Shown: positions 18,270 to 27,162, counted from the stretch's first letter. The stretch: DNA of 64,000 nt from Catellatospora citrea (GCF_003610235.1 NZ_RAPR01000001.1:620001-684000), one strand, 5' to 3'. The notes: a model not told the origin generated them from the sequence alone. Numbers and translations: made by a program.

Positions 18270-18506
18270 TCGTCGCCTTGTGGGCGGGCTCCAGGAACCG
18301 TGCGTGGAATTAGACATCCGATGACTGGCCCTGTCAATCCAACGTGGATCCCGGATCTCGGCCCCGAACGAAGCGCGGCACACCCGCACCGGTCGATAGG
18401 ACCGACCGCTTCGGGCATCGATGTGCGGCACTTCGAGACGCAGTCGATCCGAAAAAGTTAGCCGAGCAAACCATCTGTCGTGCCACTTAGTTTTCGTCAC
18501 AACTAG

Positions 18507-18517
18507 TTGTCGTACAA
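18507..18517. promoter_or_regulatory. MarR-type operator TTGTCGTACAA upstream of the LLM-FAD gene
   Basis: The inverted repeat TTGT-CGT-ACAA lies 57-67 bases before the ATG at 18574. It overlaps a second palindrome, ACAACTAGTTGT (18499-18510), and is followed by a weaker copy, ACAAAATATGTTGT. The same TTGTnnnACAA core precedes the MarR gene at 25113 and, with one mismatch, the alcohol dehydrogenase. This pattern indicates shared control by that MarR protein (inference). Confidence 0.6.
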
Positions 18518-18573
18518 AATATGTTGTGCCTAGACTTTCGTCGTCAGTTGATCACACGACGAGGAGACGGGCC

Positions 18574-20850
18574 ATGCCCGACTACGGCCATGAGCTGCTG
18601 TTCGGCACGTTCATCACCCCCAGCGCCCAGCAACCCGACCAGGCGGTCGCGCTGGCCGAACTCACCGAGGCGGTCGGCCTCGACCTGGCCACTTTCCAGG
18701 ACCATCCGTACAACCCCGGCTTCCTGGACACCTGGACCCTGCTGAGCTGGGTCGCCGCCCGAACGCAGCGGCTGCGCGTGTCCGGCAACGTGCTGAACCT
18801 GCCGCTACGCCCGCCGACCATGCTCGCCCGCGCCGCCGCGAGCCTCGACCTGCTCTCCCAAGGCCGGTTCGAACTCGGCCTGGGCGCCGGCGCGATGTGG
18901 GACGGCATCGAGGGCATGGGCGCCCGGCGGTTGACAGCAGGACAGGCCGTCGCAGCACTGCGCGAGGCGATCGACATCGTGCGCGGCGTCTGGGACACCA
19001 CCGCGCCCACACCACTGCGCCACGACGGCAAGCACCACCCCGTCCCCGGCATGCGCCGCGGCCCCGCGCCCGCCCACGACATCGGCATCTGGCTAGGCGC
19101 GTACCAGCCGCGCATGCTCGCCCTGACCGGCACGACGGCCGACGGCTGGCTGCCCACCTGGGAGTACCTCAAATCCCCCGACCGGATCACGGCCAACCGG
19201 CTCATCGACGAGGCAGCCGAGCAGGCCGGGCGCGACCCGCGCCAGATCCGGCGACTGCTCAACCTGTTCCAGGTCGACTTCTCCCCCACCAGCCGCGGCT
19301 TCCTGCAGGGCCCGCCGCGGCAGTGGGTCGAGCAACTGCTGCCACTCGTGCTCGAGGAAGGGTTCAGCGCCTTCCTCATCGGCCGCGACGACCCTCGCCT
19401 CATCCAGACCTTCGGCCAGGAGGTCGCCCCGGCACTACGCGAGGCCGTCGCCCACGAACGCGCCTCAGCGGGCACCCCGGCCGGAGCGTCCCGCCCGGCC
19501 GCGGTCCTGGCCAAGCGCCTGCCCGGCATCGACTACACCGCCATCCCGCCAGCCCTGGCCGCGCACGCCGTCGAACCGGGCGACCCGCTCTACGACCGGG
19601 TCCGGCACACCTACATCCGCCGCGGCTCGCCCGCGCTGGTGCTGCGGCCGGGCGATGCCGCCGAGGTCGCGCAAGCCGTGCGGTACGCCCGCGGACAGGG
19701 CGTGACCCTGTCGGTACGCAGCGGCGGCCACGGCATCAGCGGCCGGTCCACCAACGACGGCGGCATCGTCATCGACCTGTCGCGGCTGAACCGCGTCGAG
19801 GTCCTCGACCGCGAGCGCCGCCTCGTCCGCCTAGAACCCGGCGCACGCTGGGGCGAGGTCGCCCAGACACTCGCGCCGCACGGACTGGCGATCAGTTCCG
19901 GCGACTACGGCGACGTCGGCGTCGGCGGCCTGGCCACCACCGCCGGGATCGGCTACCTGGCACGCCTGCACGGCCTCACCATCGACCACGTCGTGGCCGC
20001 CGAGATCGTCACGGCCGACGGCGAGCTGCTGCGCACCGACGCCACGCACCACCCCGACCTGTTCTGGGCGATCCGCGGCGCGGGCGGCAACTTCGGCGTC
20101 GTCACCGCACTCGAGCTGACCGCCCACGAGCTCGGCGACGTGGCGTACGCGCAGCTGTCCGCCGACGCGACCGACACCGCGGGACTGCTGCTGCGCTGGG
20201 GCGCGCTGATCGAGGACGCCCCACGCGAGGTCACGGGCTTCCTGTCGCTGTTCGCGACACCGCGAGGTCCGATGGCACGCGCCACCCTGATCTACGCCGG
20301 CGACGACGTCGACGCCGCCCAGCACGCGCTCACCCCGTTCACCCAGTTCGGACCGCTGCTCGAACAGCACGCCCAGCTCGTCCCGTACGCCGCGCTGGTC
20401 GCCCCGCCGCACAACCGCCACCACGGACAGGGCCTGGCCGACACCCGCAGCGGGCTGCTGCACCACATCACGGCGGAGGCCGCCGACGCCCTGCACGCCA
20501 TGCTGCACTCGGGCGAGGTCGCGGTCGTGCAGATCCGCTCGGTCGGCGGCGCCGTCAACGACATACCGCGCGACGCGACCGCCTACCCGCACCGCACCCA
20601 GCACTTCTCCGTGATCGCCGCGTCCACCCCCGAGCACCGCGCACAGCTGGACACGTGGTGGGAGAAGCTGTATCCGCTGCTGGACGGCATGTATCTCAGC
20701 TTCGAGACGTCCACCGATCCGCGGCGGCTGCACGATGCGTTCCCCGAGCCCACGTTGGGCAGGCTGCGCGAGCTGAAGGCCCGCTGGGACCCGGACAACG
20801 TGTTCGACCGCAACTTCCCCATCCCGCCGGCGGACAGTCCGGCCGCCTGA
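18574..20850 (+). CDS. fusion enzyme: LLM-type flavin oxidoreductase plus FAD-linked (PCMH/BBE) oxidase
   Basis: The 758-residue protein starts at ATG 18574 after GAGGAGACGG. Residues about 1-300 are luciferase-like (ELLFGTFITPSAQQPDQAVA, GLDLATFQDHPYNPGF, GRFELGLGAGAMWDG). Residues about 340-758 are a berberine-bridge-like FAD enzyme with a PCMH domain (GVTLSVRSGGHGISGRSTND) and the BBE tail KARWDPDNVFDRNF. His386 in SGGH is placed for covalent 8-alpha FAD attachment, while the second (Cys) attachment site seems absent. The two flavin enzymes are normally separate; fusion implies channelling or a shared substrate. It sits at the head of the redox cluster under a MarR-type operator. Substrate unknown. 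Confidence 0.88.
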   Translation: MPDYGHELLFGTFITPSAQQPDQAVALAELTEAVGLDLATFQDHPYNPGFLDTWTLLSWVAARTQRLRVSGNVLNLPLRPPTMLARAAASLDLLSQGRFELGLGAGAMWDGIEGMGARRLTAGQAVAALREAIDIVRGVWDTTAPTPLRHDGKHHPVPGMRRGPAPAHDIGIWLGAYQPRMLALTGTTADGWLPTWEYLKSPDRITANRLIDEAAEQAGRDPRQIRRLLNLFQVDFSPTSRGFLQGPPRQWVEQLLPLVLEEGFSAFLIGRDDPRLIQTFGQEVAPALREAVAHERASAGTPAGASRPAAVLAKRLPGIDYTAIPPALAAHAVEPGDPLYDRVRHTYIRRGSPALVLRPGDAAEVAQAVRYARGQGVTLSVRSGGHGISGRSTNDGGIVIDLSRLNRVEVLDRERRLVRLEPGARWGEVAQTLAPHGLAISSGDYGDVGVGGLATTAGIGYLARLHGLTIDHVVAAEIVTADGELLRTDATHHPDLFWAIRGAGGNFGVVTALELTAHELGDVAYAQLSADATDTAGLLLRWGALIEDAPREVTGFLSLFATPRGPMARATLIYAGDDVDAAQHALTPFTQFGPLLEQHAQLVPYAALVAPPHNRHHGQGLADTRSGLLHHITAEAADALHAMLHSGEVAVVQIRSVGGAVNDIPRDATAYPHRTQHFSVIAASTPEHRAQLDTWWEKLYPLLDGMYLSFETSTDPRRLHDAFPEPTLGRLRELKARWDPDNVFDRNFPIPPADSPAA

Positions 20851-20944
20851 GCCATGCCACCGGCGGGTTTGACATCGATCACACCCGTTCGCCCTTCGCA
20901 TTGTTTGTCGAGGTCAAGGCGCTTTGGCTAGCATCGACCACCTC

Positions 20945-20963
20945 GTCGGACACAGTGTCCGAC
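20945..20963. promoter_or_regulatory. 19-bp palindromic operator (TetR type), copy 1
   Basis: GTCGGACAC-A-GTGTCCGAC is a perfect inverted repeat 47 bases before the small gene at 21010. The same palindrome, differing only at the central base, lies at 30285-30303 between an aldo/keto reductase gene and a TetR gene. Two exact copies within 9.4 kb mark one regulator's targets, most likely the TetR encoded at 30355 (inference). Confidence 0.7.
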
Positions 20964-21009
20964 AGAGCGTCCGGCGCGATGCCTGACGCCTGACCCGGGA
21001 GGCAACACC

Positions 21010-21147
21010 ATGACCCGCCTGATGGATCGACTCGTCCAGACCATCGCCCACGCCACGCGGCGACGCCGCACGCGAGGCCGGCACCGCTGGTCCGACCGCA
21101 GCACCCCGACCGCGTACGCGTTCGGCCAGTGGGAAGCGACACAATAG
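21010..21147 (+). CDS. small basic protein, 45 residues
   Basis: The ATG at 21010 follows a GGGAGG ribosome site 7 bases upstream, and the frame encodes 45 residues starting MTRLMDRLVQTIAHATRRRR and ending FGQWEATQ. It has an amphipathic start and an Arg-rich middle; no family recognised. The TetR-type palindrome at 20945 is in its leader. The stop is followed at once by a MarR-like box and then the alcohol dehydrogenase gene. It may be a real small protein or a leader peptide for the operon. Confidence 0.5.
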   Translation: MTRLMDRLVQTIAHATRRRRTRGRHRWSDRSTPTAYAFGQWEATQ

Positions 21148-21148
21148 G

Positions 21149-21159
21149 TTGTTGACCAA
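21149..21159. promoter_or_regulatory. MarR-like box TTGTTGACCAA before the dehydrogenase operon
   Basis: TTGT-TGA-CCAA matches the TTGTnnnACAA motif at ten of eleven positions, allowing for the spacer. Two AACTTATTTG direct repeats follow within 25 bases, and TTGT-AGAG-ACAA lies at 21181-21192. The region is markedly more AT-rich than its surroundings, as expected for a promoter/operator. Confidence 0.45.
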
Positions 21160-21310
21160 CTTATTTGCTGCCTAACTTATTTGTAGAGACAACGTTCTCT
21201 GATGACTTCACTGTCCGCGGCCCCGGTGCCCGGCCGTCCCACCGGGCACCGGGCCGCACCCCCCTCCGGCGTCGCCGGCACACCCCCCCACGCAGCAGAA
21301 AGGACATGGC

Positions 21311-22429
21311 ATGCGGATCCGAGCAGCCGTGGCCGCAGGACCATCGCAGCCGTTCGCCATCGAGCACCTGGAGCTGGACGCACCCCGGCCGGACGAGGTG
21401 CTGGTGCGGCTCGTCGCCACCGGCGTCTGCCAGACCGACGCGCACGCCCGGGCCGGGCACACCCCCGCGCCGTCGCCGATCGTGCTCGGGCACGAGGGCG
21501 CCGGCATCGTCGAACACGTCGGCGAGGCCGTCACCGGGCTGCGCCCCGGCGACCACGTGGTGCTGTCCTTTCAGTCCTGCGGCGAGTGCGCCCGGTGCCT
21601 GACCGGGCGGCCGTCGTACTGCGACCGGGCGCTGGCGGCGAACTTCTCCGGCGCCCGGCTCGACGGCAGCCGCGGCCTGCACCGCGCCGCCGGCACGGCA
21701 CCGGTCTTCGGGCACTTCTTCGGCCAGTCGTCGTTCGCCACCCACGCCCTGGCGACAGAGCGCAACGCGGTGAAGGTCGACGACGATCTGCCGCTGGAGC
21801 TGCTGGGTCCGCTCGGCTGCGGCTTCCAGACCGGCGCGGGCGCGGTGCTCAACACGTTCGCGGTGCCCGCCGGCGCGGCCGTCGCGATCCTCGGCGTCGG
21901 TGCGGTCGGGTTCGGCGCGCTGATGGCAGCGAAGCTGGCCGGCGCGTCGACCGTGATCGCGGTCGACGTCAACGCCGGCCGCCTGGCGCTGGCCGAGGAA
22001 CTGGGCGCGACCCACATCGTGCACGCCACGCAGACCGACGTGACCGCGGCGCTGCGCGACATCACCGGCACGGGCGCGGACTACGTCCTGGACACCACGG
22101 GCCGCGCCGACATGCTCGGCCACGCCGTGGCTTCCTTGGCCCCGCTGGGACAGGTCGGCCTGATGGCCGGCAGCGCCGCGGCGAGCGTGGCCGTCGGCGG
22201 GCTGGCGCTGGGCAAGTCGCTGCGCGGCATCGTGCAGGGCGACGCCGTCCCGCGGCTGTTCATCCCGAAGCTGGCCCGCTGGTTCCGCGAGGGCCGCTTC
22301 CCCATCGACCGGCTGGTCCGGTTCTACGACTTCGACGACATCGACACCGCTTTCGCCGATGCGGCCCGCGGTGACGTCGTCAAGCCGGTGCTGCGCTTCG
22401 CGGACGCCGGACGACAGGAACAGGAGTGA
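21311..22429 (+). CDS. zinc-dependent alcohol dehydrogenase (aryl-alcohol dehydrogenase type)
   Basis: The 372-residue medium-chain dehydrogenase has the catalytic zinc Cys in GVCQTDAH, then GHEGAG, and the structural zinc loop CGECARCLTGRPSYC. The Rossmann motif GVGAVGFGALMAAK precedes an Asp (AVDVNAGR) that favours NAD over NADP. Members of this subgroup oxidise benzyl- or aryl-type alcohols to aldehydes. A ribosome site AAAGGA precedes the ATG at 21311. The metallohydrolase gene begins 4 bases after its stop and an aldehyde dehydrogenase follows, giving an alcohol-to-acid oxidation route (inference). Confidence 0.92.
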   Translation: MRIRAAVAAGPSQPFAIEHLELDAPRPDEVLVRLVATGVCQTDAHARAGHTPAPSPIVLGHEGAGIVEHVGEAVTGLRPGDHVVLSFQSCGECARCLTGRPSYCDRALAANFSGARLDGSRGLHRAAGTAPVFGHFFGQSSFATHALATERNAVKVDDDLPLELLGPLGCGFQTGAGAVLNTFAVPAGAAVAILGVGAVGFGALMAAKLAGASTVIAVDVNAGRLALAEELGATHIVHATQTDVTAALRDITGTGADYVLDTTGRADMLGHAVASLAPLGQVGLMAGSAAASVAVGGLALGKSLRGIVQGDAVPRLFIPKLARWFREGRFPIDRLVRFYDFDDIDTAFADAARGDVVKPVLRFADAGRQEQE

Positions 22430-22433
22430 CACC

Positions 22434-23498
22434 ATGGCAAGCAGGTACGGAGACTTCTACGCCAGCAAGTGGGGCTTCCCGAAGGCCGTGACCGAGGGCA
22501 ACGCCCCCTCACCCCAGCAGTTCATGCCCGACTACCTCAACGATCCGTCCTTCTACGCCAAGGGCTGGCACGCCGAGAACGTCGGTGACGGCGGCAACTT
22601 CTACTGGGTGACCAGCCCGGCCGGCTACGACGCGGGGTTCGTGGTGACCGGCGACGGCGTCGTGGTCATCGACGCCCCACCGGGGCTGGGTGAGAACCTC
22701 CAGTCGGCGATCAGGTCGGTGACCAGGGAGCCGGTCACGCACCTGGTCTACAGCCACTGGCACTCCGACCACATCGGCGCGGCGTCGCAGTTCGGGCCCG
22801 ACGTGAAGATCGTCGCCCATGACCTCACCCGGGAGCTGCTGGCCCGGTTCCCGGACAAGTACCGTCCGCTGCCGACGGAGACGTTCAGCACCGACGCCGC
22901 GCTCGATGTCGGCGGCACGAAGTTGGAGCTGTCGTACAAGGGCGCCGACCACTGCCCGGGCAACATCTACATCTACGGCCCGGCGCAGAAGGTACTCACC
23001 AAAATCGACATCGTGAGCCCGGGTTCGGTGACGTTCGCGCACTGCGACGTGTCGGAGAACATCAGCGGGTTCTACCAGGCCCACGACGACATCCTGTCGT
23101 ACGACTTCAAGGCGCTCATCGGCGGCCACATCTCCCGCTGGGGCACCCGCGAAGACGTCGAGGTCGTCCGCGAGTACTGGCACGACCTGCTGGGCTTCGC
23201 CGAAGAGGCGCTGTGGGAGATGAGCAACGCCGAGGCGCTGCAGGGTTTCGTCGTCGGGCTCGGCCGCGAGCACCAGATGGTCGGCGCCGAGAACTGGATC
23301 AACTCGATCGCCAACTACGCGACCGAGAAGACCCTCACCAAGACCACCTCCAACGGCCAGACCTGGCCGGAGCGGCTGGCCGGCGCGACCGTGTGGACCA
23401 AGTACCACGCCTGGACCGTCGCGGAGACCACCCGCACCGAGCGGACCCACCACGGCTACCAGGCCGAGGGCAACGGCGGCCCGGCCTACATCGCCTGA
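22434..23498 (+). CDS. metallo-beta-lactamase-fold hydrolase, copy 1
   Basis: The 354-residue protein starts MASRYGDFYASKWGFPKAVT after CAGGAG. The zinc motif HWHSDH is at 108-113 and further ligands are likely in GADHCPGN and LIGGH. It lies between alcohol and aldehyde dehydrogenase genes and is probably co-transcribed with them. A close paralogue on the opposite strand (27216-28277) shares long identical stretches such as SYKGADHCPGNIYI and NISGFYQAHDDILSYDFKAL. The substrate is unknown; lactone, thioester or quencher roles are all possible for this fold. Confidence 0.9.
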   Translation: MASRYGDFYASKWGFPKAVTEGNAPSPQQFMPDYLNDPSFYAKGWHAENVGDGGNFYWVTSPAGYDAGFVVTGDGVVVIDAPPGLGENLQSAIRSVTREPVTHLVYSHWHSDHIGAASQFGPDVKIVAHDLTRELLARFPDKYRPLPTETFSTDAALDVGGTKLELSYKGADHCPGNIYIYGPAQKVLTKIDIVSPGSVTFAHCDVSENISGFYQAHDDILSYDFKALIGGHISRWGTREDVEVVREYWHDLLGFAEEALWEMSNAEALQGFVVGLGREHQMVGAENWINSIANYATEKTLTKTTSNGQTWPERLAGATVWTKYHAWTVAETTRTERTHHGYQAEGNGGPAYIA

Positions 23499-23500
23499 TC

Positions 23501-23536
23501 CGCGGCCCGTGCCCCTGCCAGCGGGCACGGGCCGCG
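23501..23536 (+). terminator. hairpin between the metallohydrolase and aldehyde dehydrogenase genes
   Basis: Fourteen bases, CGCGGCCCGTGCCC, pair perfectly with 23523-23536 around an 8-base loop. The hairpin begins three bases after the stop codon. It could end the transcript in part, or protect an RNA end, since the next gene continues on the same strand. Confidence 0.6.
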
Positions 23537-23571
23537 CCGTCCCTTAGCGCACACCGAAACGGAGCACCACA

Positions 23572-24990
23572 GTGCGAACGATCGACAAGATCTACCTCGA
23601 CGGAAAGTTCGTGACACCCCACGGAACCGACGTCGCGCCCCTGCACAACCCCGCCACCGAGCAGGTCATCGGGCAGGTGCGCCTGGCCGACGAGGTCGAT
23701 GCGCGGGCCGCGGTCGCGGCCGCCAGACGTGCCCTGCCCGCCTTCGCCCGCACCACCCGCCGCGAGCGGCAGGCGATGCTGCGCCGCCTGAGCGCGGCGT
23801 TCACCGCGCGCCTCGACGACCTGAAGAACGCCATGATCGAGGAGTACGGCGCGACGAAGGTCCTCGTCGACGCCGGCATGCCCCGGGCCGCGGCCGTGTT
23901 CGACGAGGCCGCCGACGTGCTGGACACGTTCGAGTTCAGCCGGACCGACGGCAGGAGCACCGTCACCCTCGAACCGGTCGGCGTCGCCGCGGCGATCACA
24001 CCCTGGAACTACAGCATCGTGTTCGTGGCGCAGAAGATCGCCGGGGCGATCGCCGCGGGTTGCCCCATCGTGGTCAAGCCCAGCGAGCTCAGCGCCATCC
24101 AGACGCAGGTCATGACCGAGTGCATCGACGCCGCCGAGATCCCGCCCGGTGTGATCAACATCCTCACGGGCCGTGGCGACGTCGTCGGCGAGGTGCTGAC
24201 CACCCACCCGGACGTGGCCAAGGTCGGCTTCACCGGCTCCACGGCCGTCGGGCAGCAGATCATGCGCAACGCCGCCGCGACCATGAAGCGGCTGACCCTG
24301 GAACTGGGCGGCAAGAGCCCGGCCATCCTGCTCGACGACGCCGACATCCCGTCGGCGGTCGCCGCGGCGCTGACCGGCGGGTTCATGAACAACGGCCAGG
24401 CCTGCTTCGCCGGGACCCGGATCCTGGCACCGCAGAGCCGGATCGACGAGGTCACGGCGGCGATCAGGTCGGGCGTGGCCGCGCTGCGGGTCGGCGACCC
24501 GGCCGACGCGGCGACCGCGATCGGTCCGCTGGTCAGCGAACGGCAGTACGAGCGGGTGCAGAGCTACATCCGGCTCGGCGAGCAGGAGGGCGCGACGCTG
24601 CTGACCGGCGGCGCGGGTCGGCCCGACGGCCTGGCCGCGGGCTGGTTCGTCAAGCCGACGGTGTTCACCGGGGTGACCAACCGGATGCGCATCGCCCGGG
24701 AGGAGATCTTCGGTCCGGTGCTGGTCGTGATCGGCTACGACGACGAGCAGGAGGCGATCGACATCGCCAACGACACCCCGTACGGGCTGCAGGCCTACGT
24801 GTTCTCCGGCGACCGCGAACGGGCCCTGCGGGTGGCGCGGCAGATCGAGGCGGGCACTGTCCTGGTCAACACGGTCTTCGGCGACCCCGGCGCGCCGTTC
24901 GGCGGGGTCAAGCAGTCCGGCGTCGGCCGCGAGCACGGCGCGTACGGCCTGGCCGCTTATCTGGAGCCGCGCGCCGTCACGACCGCCTGA
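23572..24990 (+). CDS. NAD(P)-dependent aldehyde dehydrogenase
   Basis: The 472-residue enzyme (GTG start, CGGAG ribosome site) has the ALDH signature LELGGKSPAIL with the general-base Glu at about 245. The catalytic Cys278 is in GQACFAGTR. ITPWNYS and KPSELSAIQ bind the cofactor, and EEIFGPVL is near the C-terminus. It oxidises aldehydes to acids in the cytoplasm. Placed after an aryl-alcohol dehydrogenase, it probably handles that enzyme's aldehyde. Length is normal for the family. Confidence 0.95.
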   Translation: MRTIDKIYLDGKFVTPHGTDVAPLHNPATEQVIGQVRLADEVDARAAVAAARRALPAFARTTRRERQAMLRRLSAAFTARLDDLKNAMIEEYGATKVLVDAGMPRAAAVFDEAADVLDTFEFSRTDGRSTVTLEPVGVAAAITPWNYSIVFVAQKIAGAIAAGCPIVVKPSELSAIQTQVMTECIDAAEIPPGVINILTGRGDVVGEVLTTHPDVAKVGFTGSTAVGQQIMRNAAATMKRLTLELGGKSPAILLDDADIPSAVAAALTGGFMNNGQACFAGTRILAPQSRIDEVTAAIRSGVAALRVGDPADAATAIGPLVSERQYERVQSYIRLGEQEGATLLTGGAGRPDGLAAGWFVKPTVFTGVTNRMRIAREEIFGPVLVVIGYDDEQEAIDIANDTPYGLQAYVFSGDRERALRVARQIEAGTVLVNTVFGDPGAPFGGVKQSGVGREHGAYGLAAYLEPRAVTTA

Positions 24991-25008
24991 CCAACAGCGC
25001 ACCCACCC

Positions 25009-25048
25009 GCGGGCGGGGCCGACGGTTCACCACCGCGGCCCCGCCCGC
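25009..25048 (+). terminator. GC-rich hairpin after the aldehyde dehydrogenase gene
   Basis: GCGGGCGGGGCCG (25009-25021) pairs perfectly with 25036-25048 around a 14-base loop. It starts 19 bases after the stop and has no T-tract, as is usual in actinobacteria. It separates the dehydrogenase operon from the MarR promoter. Confidence 0.7.
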
Positions 25049-25059
25049 GACCATATGTG

Positions 25060-25070
25060 TTGTTGCACAA
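25060..25070. promoter_or_regulatory. MarR-type operator TTGTTGCACAA upstream of the MarR gene
   Basis: TTGT-TGC-ACAA is a perfect inverted repeat in an AT-rich patch 43-53 bases before the MarR start. The same half sites occur upstream of the LLM-FAD fusion gene. Position and form point to autoregulation. Confidence 0.65.
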
Positions 25071-25112
25071 ATCGAATTTCTGATCAACACAGTGCCTGAT
25101 ACCGTGGTCAGC

Positions 25113-25655
25113 ATGTCCGCCGACGCGAACGCCTCCACGCAGCCGGTCGACCGCCAACGGGGCGTGAACTTCGGGTGGTCGCTGGGCATGGTGCTGCGCC
25201 GCTGGCAGGAGTATGTGGAAGAGGCGCTCAGGGACCTGCCGCACGGCAGTCGCGGCTACCACATCCTCGCCGTGGTGGTGCACGAGGACGTGCCGACCCA
25301 GGGCGCGCTGGCGACCCGTCTGGTCATCGACCGCAGCGTGCTGACGTACGTGATCGACGACCTGGAGTCGGCGGGGCTGATCGAGCGGCAGCTGGACCCG
25401 CGCGACCGCCGCGCCCGGCGGATCGTGGCGACCGAGCGCGGGCGTCAGGTGCTGGCCGACGCCGAGAAGCGGGTCGCCCACGTCGAGGACCAGGTGCTGC
25501 GCGGCCTGCCCGAGCAGCAGCGGGCCACCTTCCGCGACGCCGCTGAGACCGCGGCCGAGGCCATCGCCGGCATGTCGCCGGAGACCGACCCCTGCCTGGC
25601 CGTCAGCAGTGTGCTGGAGCAGCCGCCGGCACGGGGACGGTCCCGCACCCGCTGA
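25113..25655 (+). CDS. MarR-family transcriptional regulator
   Basis: The 180-residue protein has the winged-helix core of MarR: GYHILAVVVHEDVPTQGALA, then TRLVIDRSVLTYVIDDLESA (recognition helix), then the wing DPRDRRARRIVATERG. It would act as a dimer on inverted repeats and release DNA on binding a small phenolic or aryl ligand. No strong ribosome site precedes the ATG at 25113, and in-frame GTGs at 25092 and 25104 are alternatives. It is convergent with the MFS exporter. The operator copies suggest control of the LLM-FAD and dehydrogenase genes (inference). Confidence 0.9.
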   Translation: MSADANASTQPVDRQRGVNFGWSLGMVLRRWQEYVEEALRDLPHGSRGYHILAVVVHEDVPTQGALATRLVIDRSVLTYVIDDLESAGLIERQLDPRDRRARRIVATERGRQVLADAEKRVAHVEDQVLRGLPEQQRATFRDAAETAAEAIAGMSPETDPCLAVSSVLEQPPARGRSRTR

Positions 25656-25757
25656 GCGCAGCGGCATACCCTCTACGACGGCAGGGTGATCCGCACCTGC
25701 TGAGGCGCGCGGCGTGCCCAGGAAGCCAGGACAGTGCCGCGCGCCCGCCGTCCGCGC

Positions 25758-27134
25758 TCATCGCGGCTGTCGCGGCAGGAGCGCCGCGGCCGCGAGCGCC
25801 GCGGCTCCGGCGACGCCCAGGACGGCGAAGCCCACGGTGTATGCGGCTTCGGCGGGCCGGCCGCCGGCCGGAGTGTGCGCGGCCACGATCCCGCTCATCA
25901 CCGCCACCCCCAGCGACCCGCCGATGGTGCGGACGTTGGCCGTGACCCCGTTGGCCACGCCTGTCTGCTCCGGACGCACGGCCGCGACGATGACATTGGA
26001 CATCGTCGAGAACGCCGTGCCCAGCGCGATGCCGAGCAGTGCCAAGGCGGTCAGCACCTGCCACCGGTGGTCGTGTCCGAAGGCGAGCGTCGTGATCGCG
26101 GCGGCGTACAGCGCCGAGGCCGCGACGAGCACCAGACGCGCGCCGTAGCGTGCGGCCAGCCACGCCGAGGCCAGCCCGGCGAAGAACATGGTCACGGTCA
26201 TCGGCAGCAGGATGAGGCCGGCTTCGGTGACGCTGGCCCCGAAGCCGTAGCCGGACTCCGGCGGGGTCTGCACGAACGCCGGCAGGTACGCCATCACGGC
26301 GAACAGCCCGACGCCGAACAGCAGCGACACCAGGTTGGTCGTCCATACCGCGGGGATCCGCATGAGGCGCAGGTCGATCAGCGGCCGGCCGGACCGCCGC
26401 TCGACCGTGACCCAGGCGGCGGCCAGCACCACCGCGCTCGCCAGCGGTGCGAGCACCGCGGCGGAGGTCCAGCCCCACCGTGAGGCCTGCGACAGCGGGA
26501 TGAGCAGGGCCACCAGCCAGCCTGCCAGCAGCGCGGTGGCCAGCCAGCTGACGGGCCCGGTGTCGCGCGACGGCGACGGTGGGACCACTCGCCGGGCTGC
26601 CGCGGCCGCGCCGAGGGTCAGCAGCAGCGGGATCCAGAACAGCGACCGGATCCCGAACAGGTCGGTCAGCGGCCCGGCCAGCACGATGCCCACGCCGCCG
26701 CCGACCGCGGCGAGGGCTGCGGCGACGCCGATGGCCCGGGGAACGCGCGCTCGTGGCAGTTCGTCGCGGATGATGGCGAAGGCCAGCGGCATGACCCCGC
26801 CGCCGACGCCCTGCAGGACCCGTCCGGCGAGCATGAGTTCGATGCCGGGCGCCAGCGCGGAGACCGCCGAGCCGGCGGCCAGGGCGAGCAGCGACGCGAC
26901 GAGCACACGGTCCTTGCCGAACCGGTCGCCGAGGCGTCCGACGACCGGGGTGCAGACCGAGGCCGACAGCAGGAACGCGGTCATGACCCAGGTGATCAGG
27001 TTCGGCGTCGTGCCGAGTTCGGTCTGCAGTGCCGGCAGCACCGGGTTGATCAGTGATTGCAGCAGCGCGAAGGAGAAGACGGCGAGCAGCACGACCGGCA
27101 GCACGGCGCCGCGGCGCGCGGGTGGGGAACCCAT
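25758..27134 (-). CDS. MFS drug exporter (DHA2/EmrB type)
   Basis: The 458-residue protein starts MGSPPARRGAVLPVVLLAVF and has about 14 hydrophobic segments. Motif A GRLGDRFGKDRV lies between helices 2 and 3, and the antiporter motif C-like run is GVAAALAAVGGGVGIVLAGP. It pumps small molecules out by proton antiport. It is the second gene of a minus-strand pair after the second metallohydrolase, but a very strong hairpin lies between them. No ribosome site stands out; a start further upstream (27200) lies inside that hairpin region and is unlikely. Confidence 0.9.
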   Translation of the reverse strand: MGSPPARRGAVLPVVLLAVFSFALLQSLINPVLPALQTELGTTPNLITWVMTAFLLSASVCTPVVGRLGDRFGKDRVLVASLLALAAGSAVSALAPGIELMLAGRVLQGVGGGVMPLAFAIIRDELPRARVPRAIGVAAALAAVGGGVGIVLAGPLTDLFGIRSLFWIPLLLTLGAAAAARRVVPPSPSRDTGPVSWLATALLAGWLVALLIPLSQASRWGWTSAAVLAPLASAVVLAAAWVTVERRSGRPLIDLRLMRIPAVWTTNLVSLLFGVGLFAVMAYLPAFVQTPPESGYGFGASVTEAGLILLPMTVTMFFAGLASAWLAARYGARLVLVAASALYAAAITTLAFGHDHRWQVLTALALLGIALGTAFSTMSNVIVAAVRPEQTGVANGVTANVRTIGGSLGVAVMSGIVAAHTPAGGRPAEAAYTVGFAVLGVAGAAALAAAALLPRQPR

Positions 27135-27162
27135 CGGGGGTGTCTCGTTTCTGTGGTGCAGG

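Noticed and set aside
18897..20993. Long second frame within the LLM-FAD gene
   Set aside because: Arg-rich shadow frame; the other frame carries both flavin enzyme domains with intact motifs.
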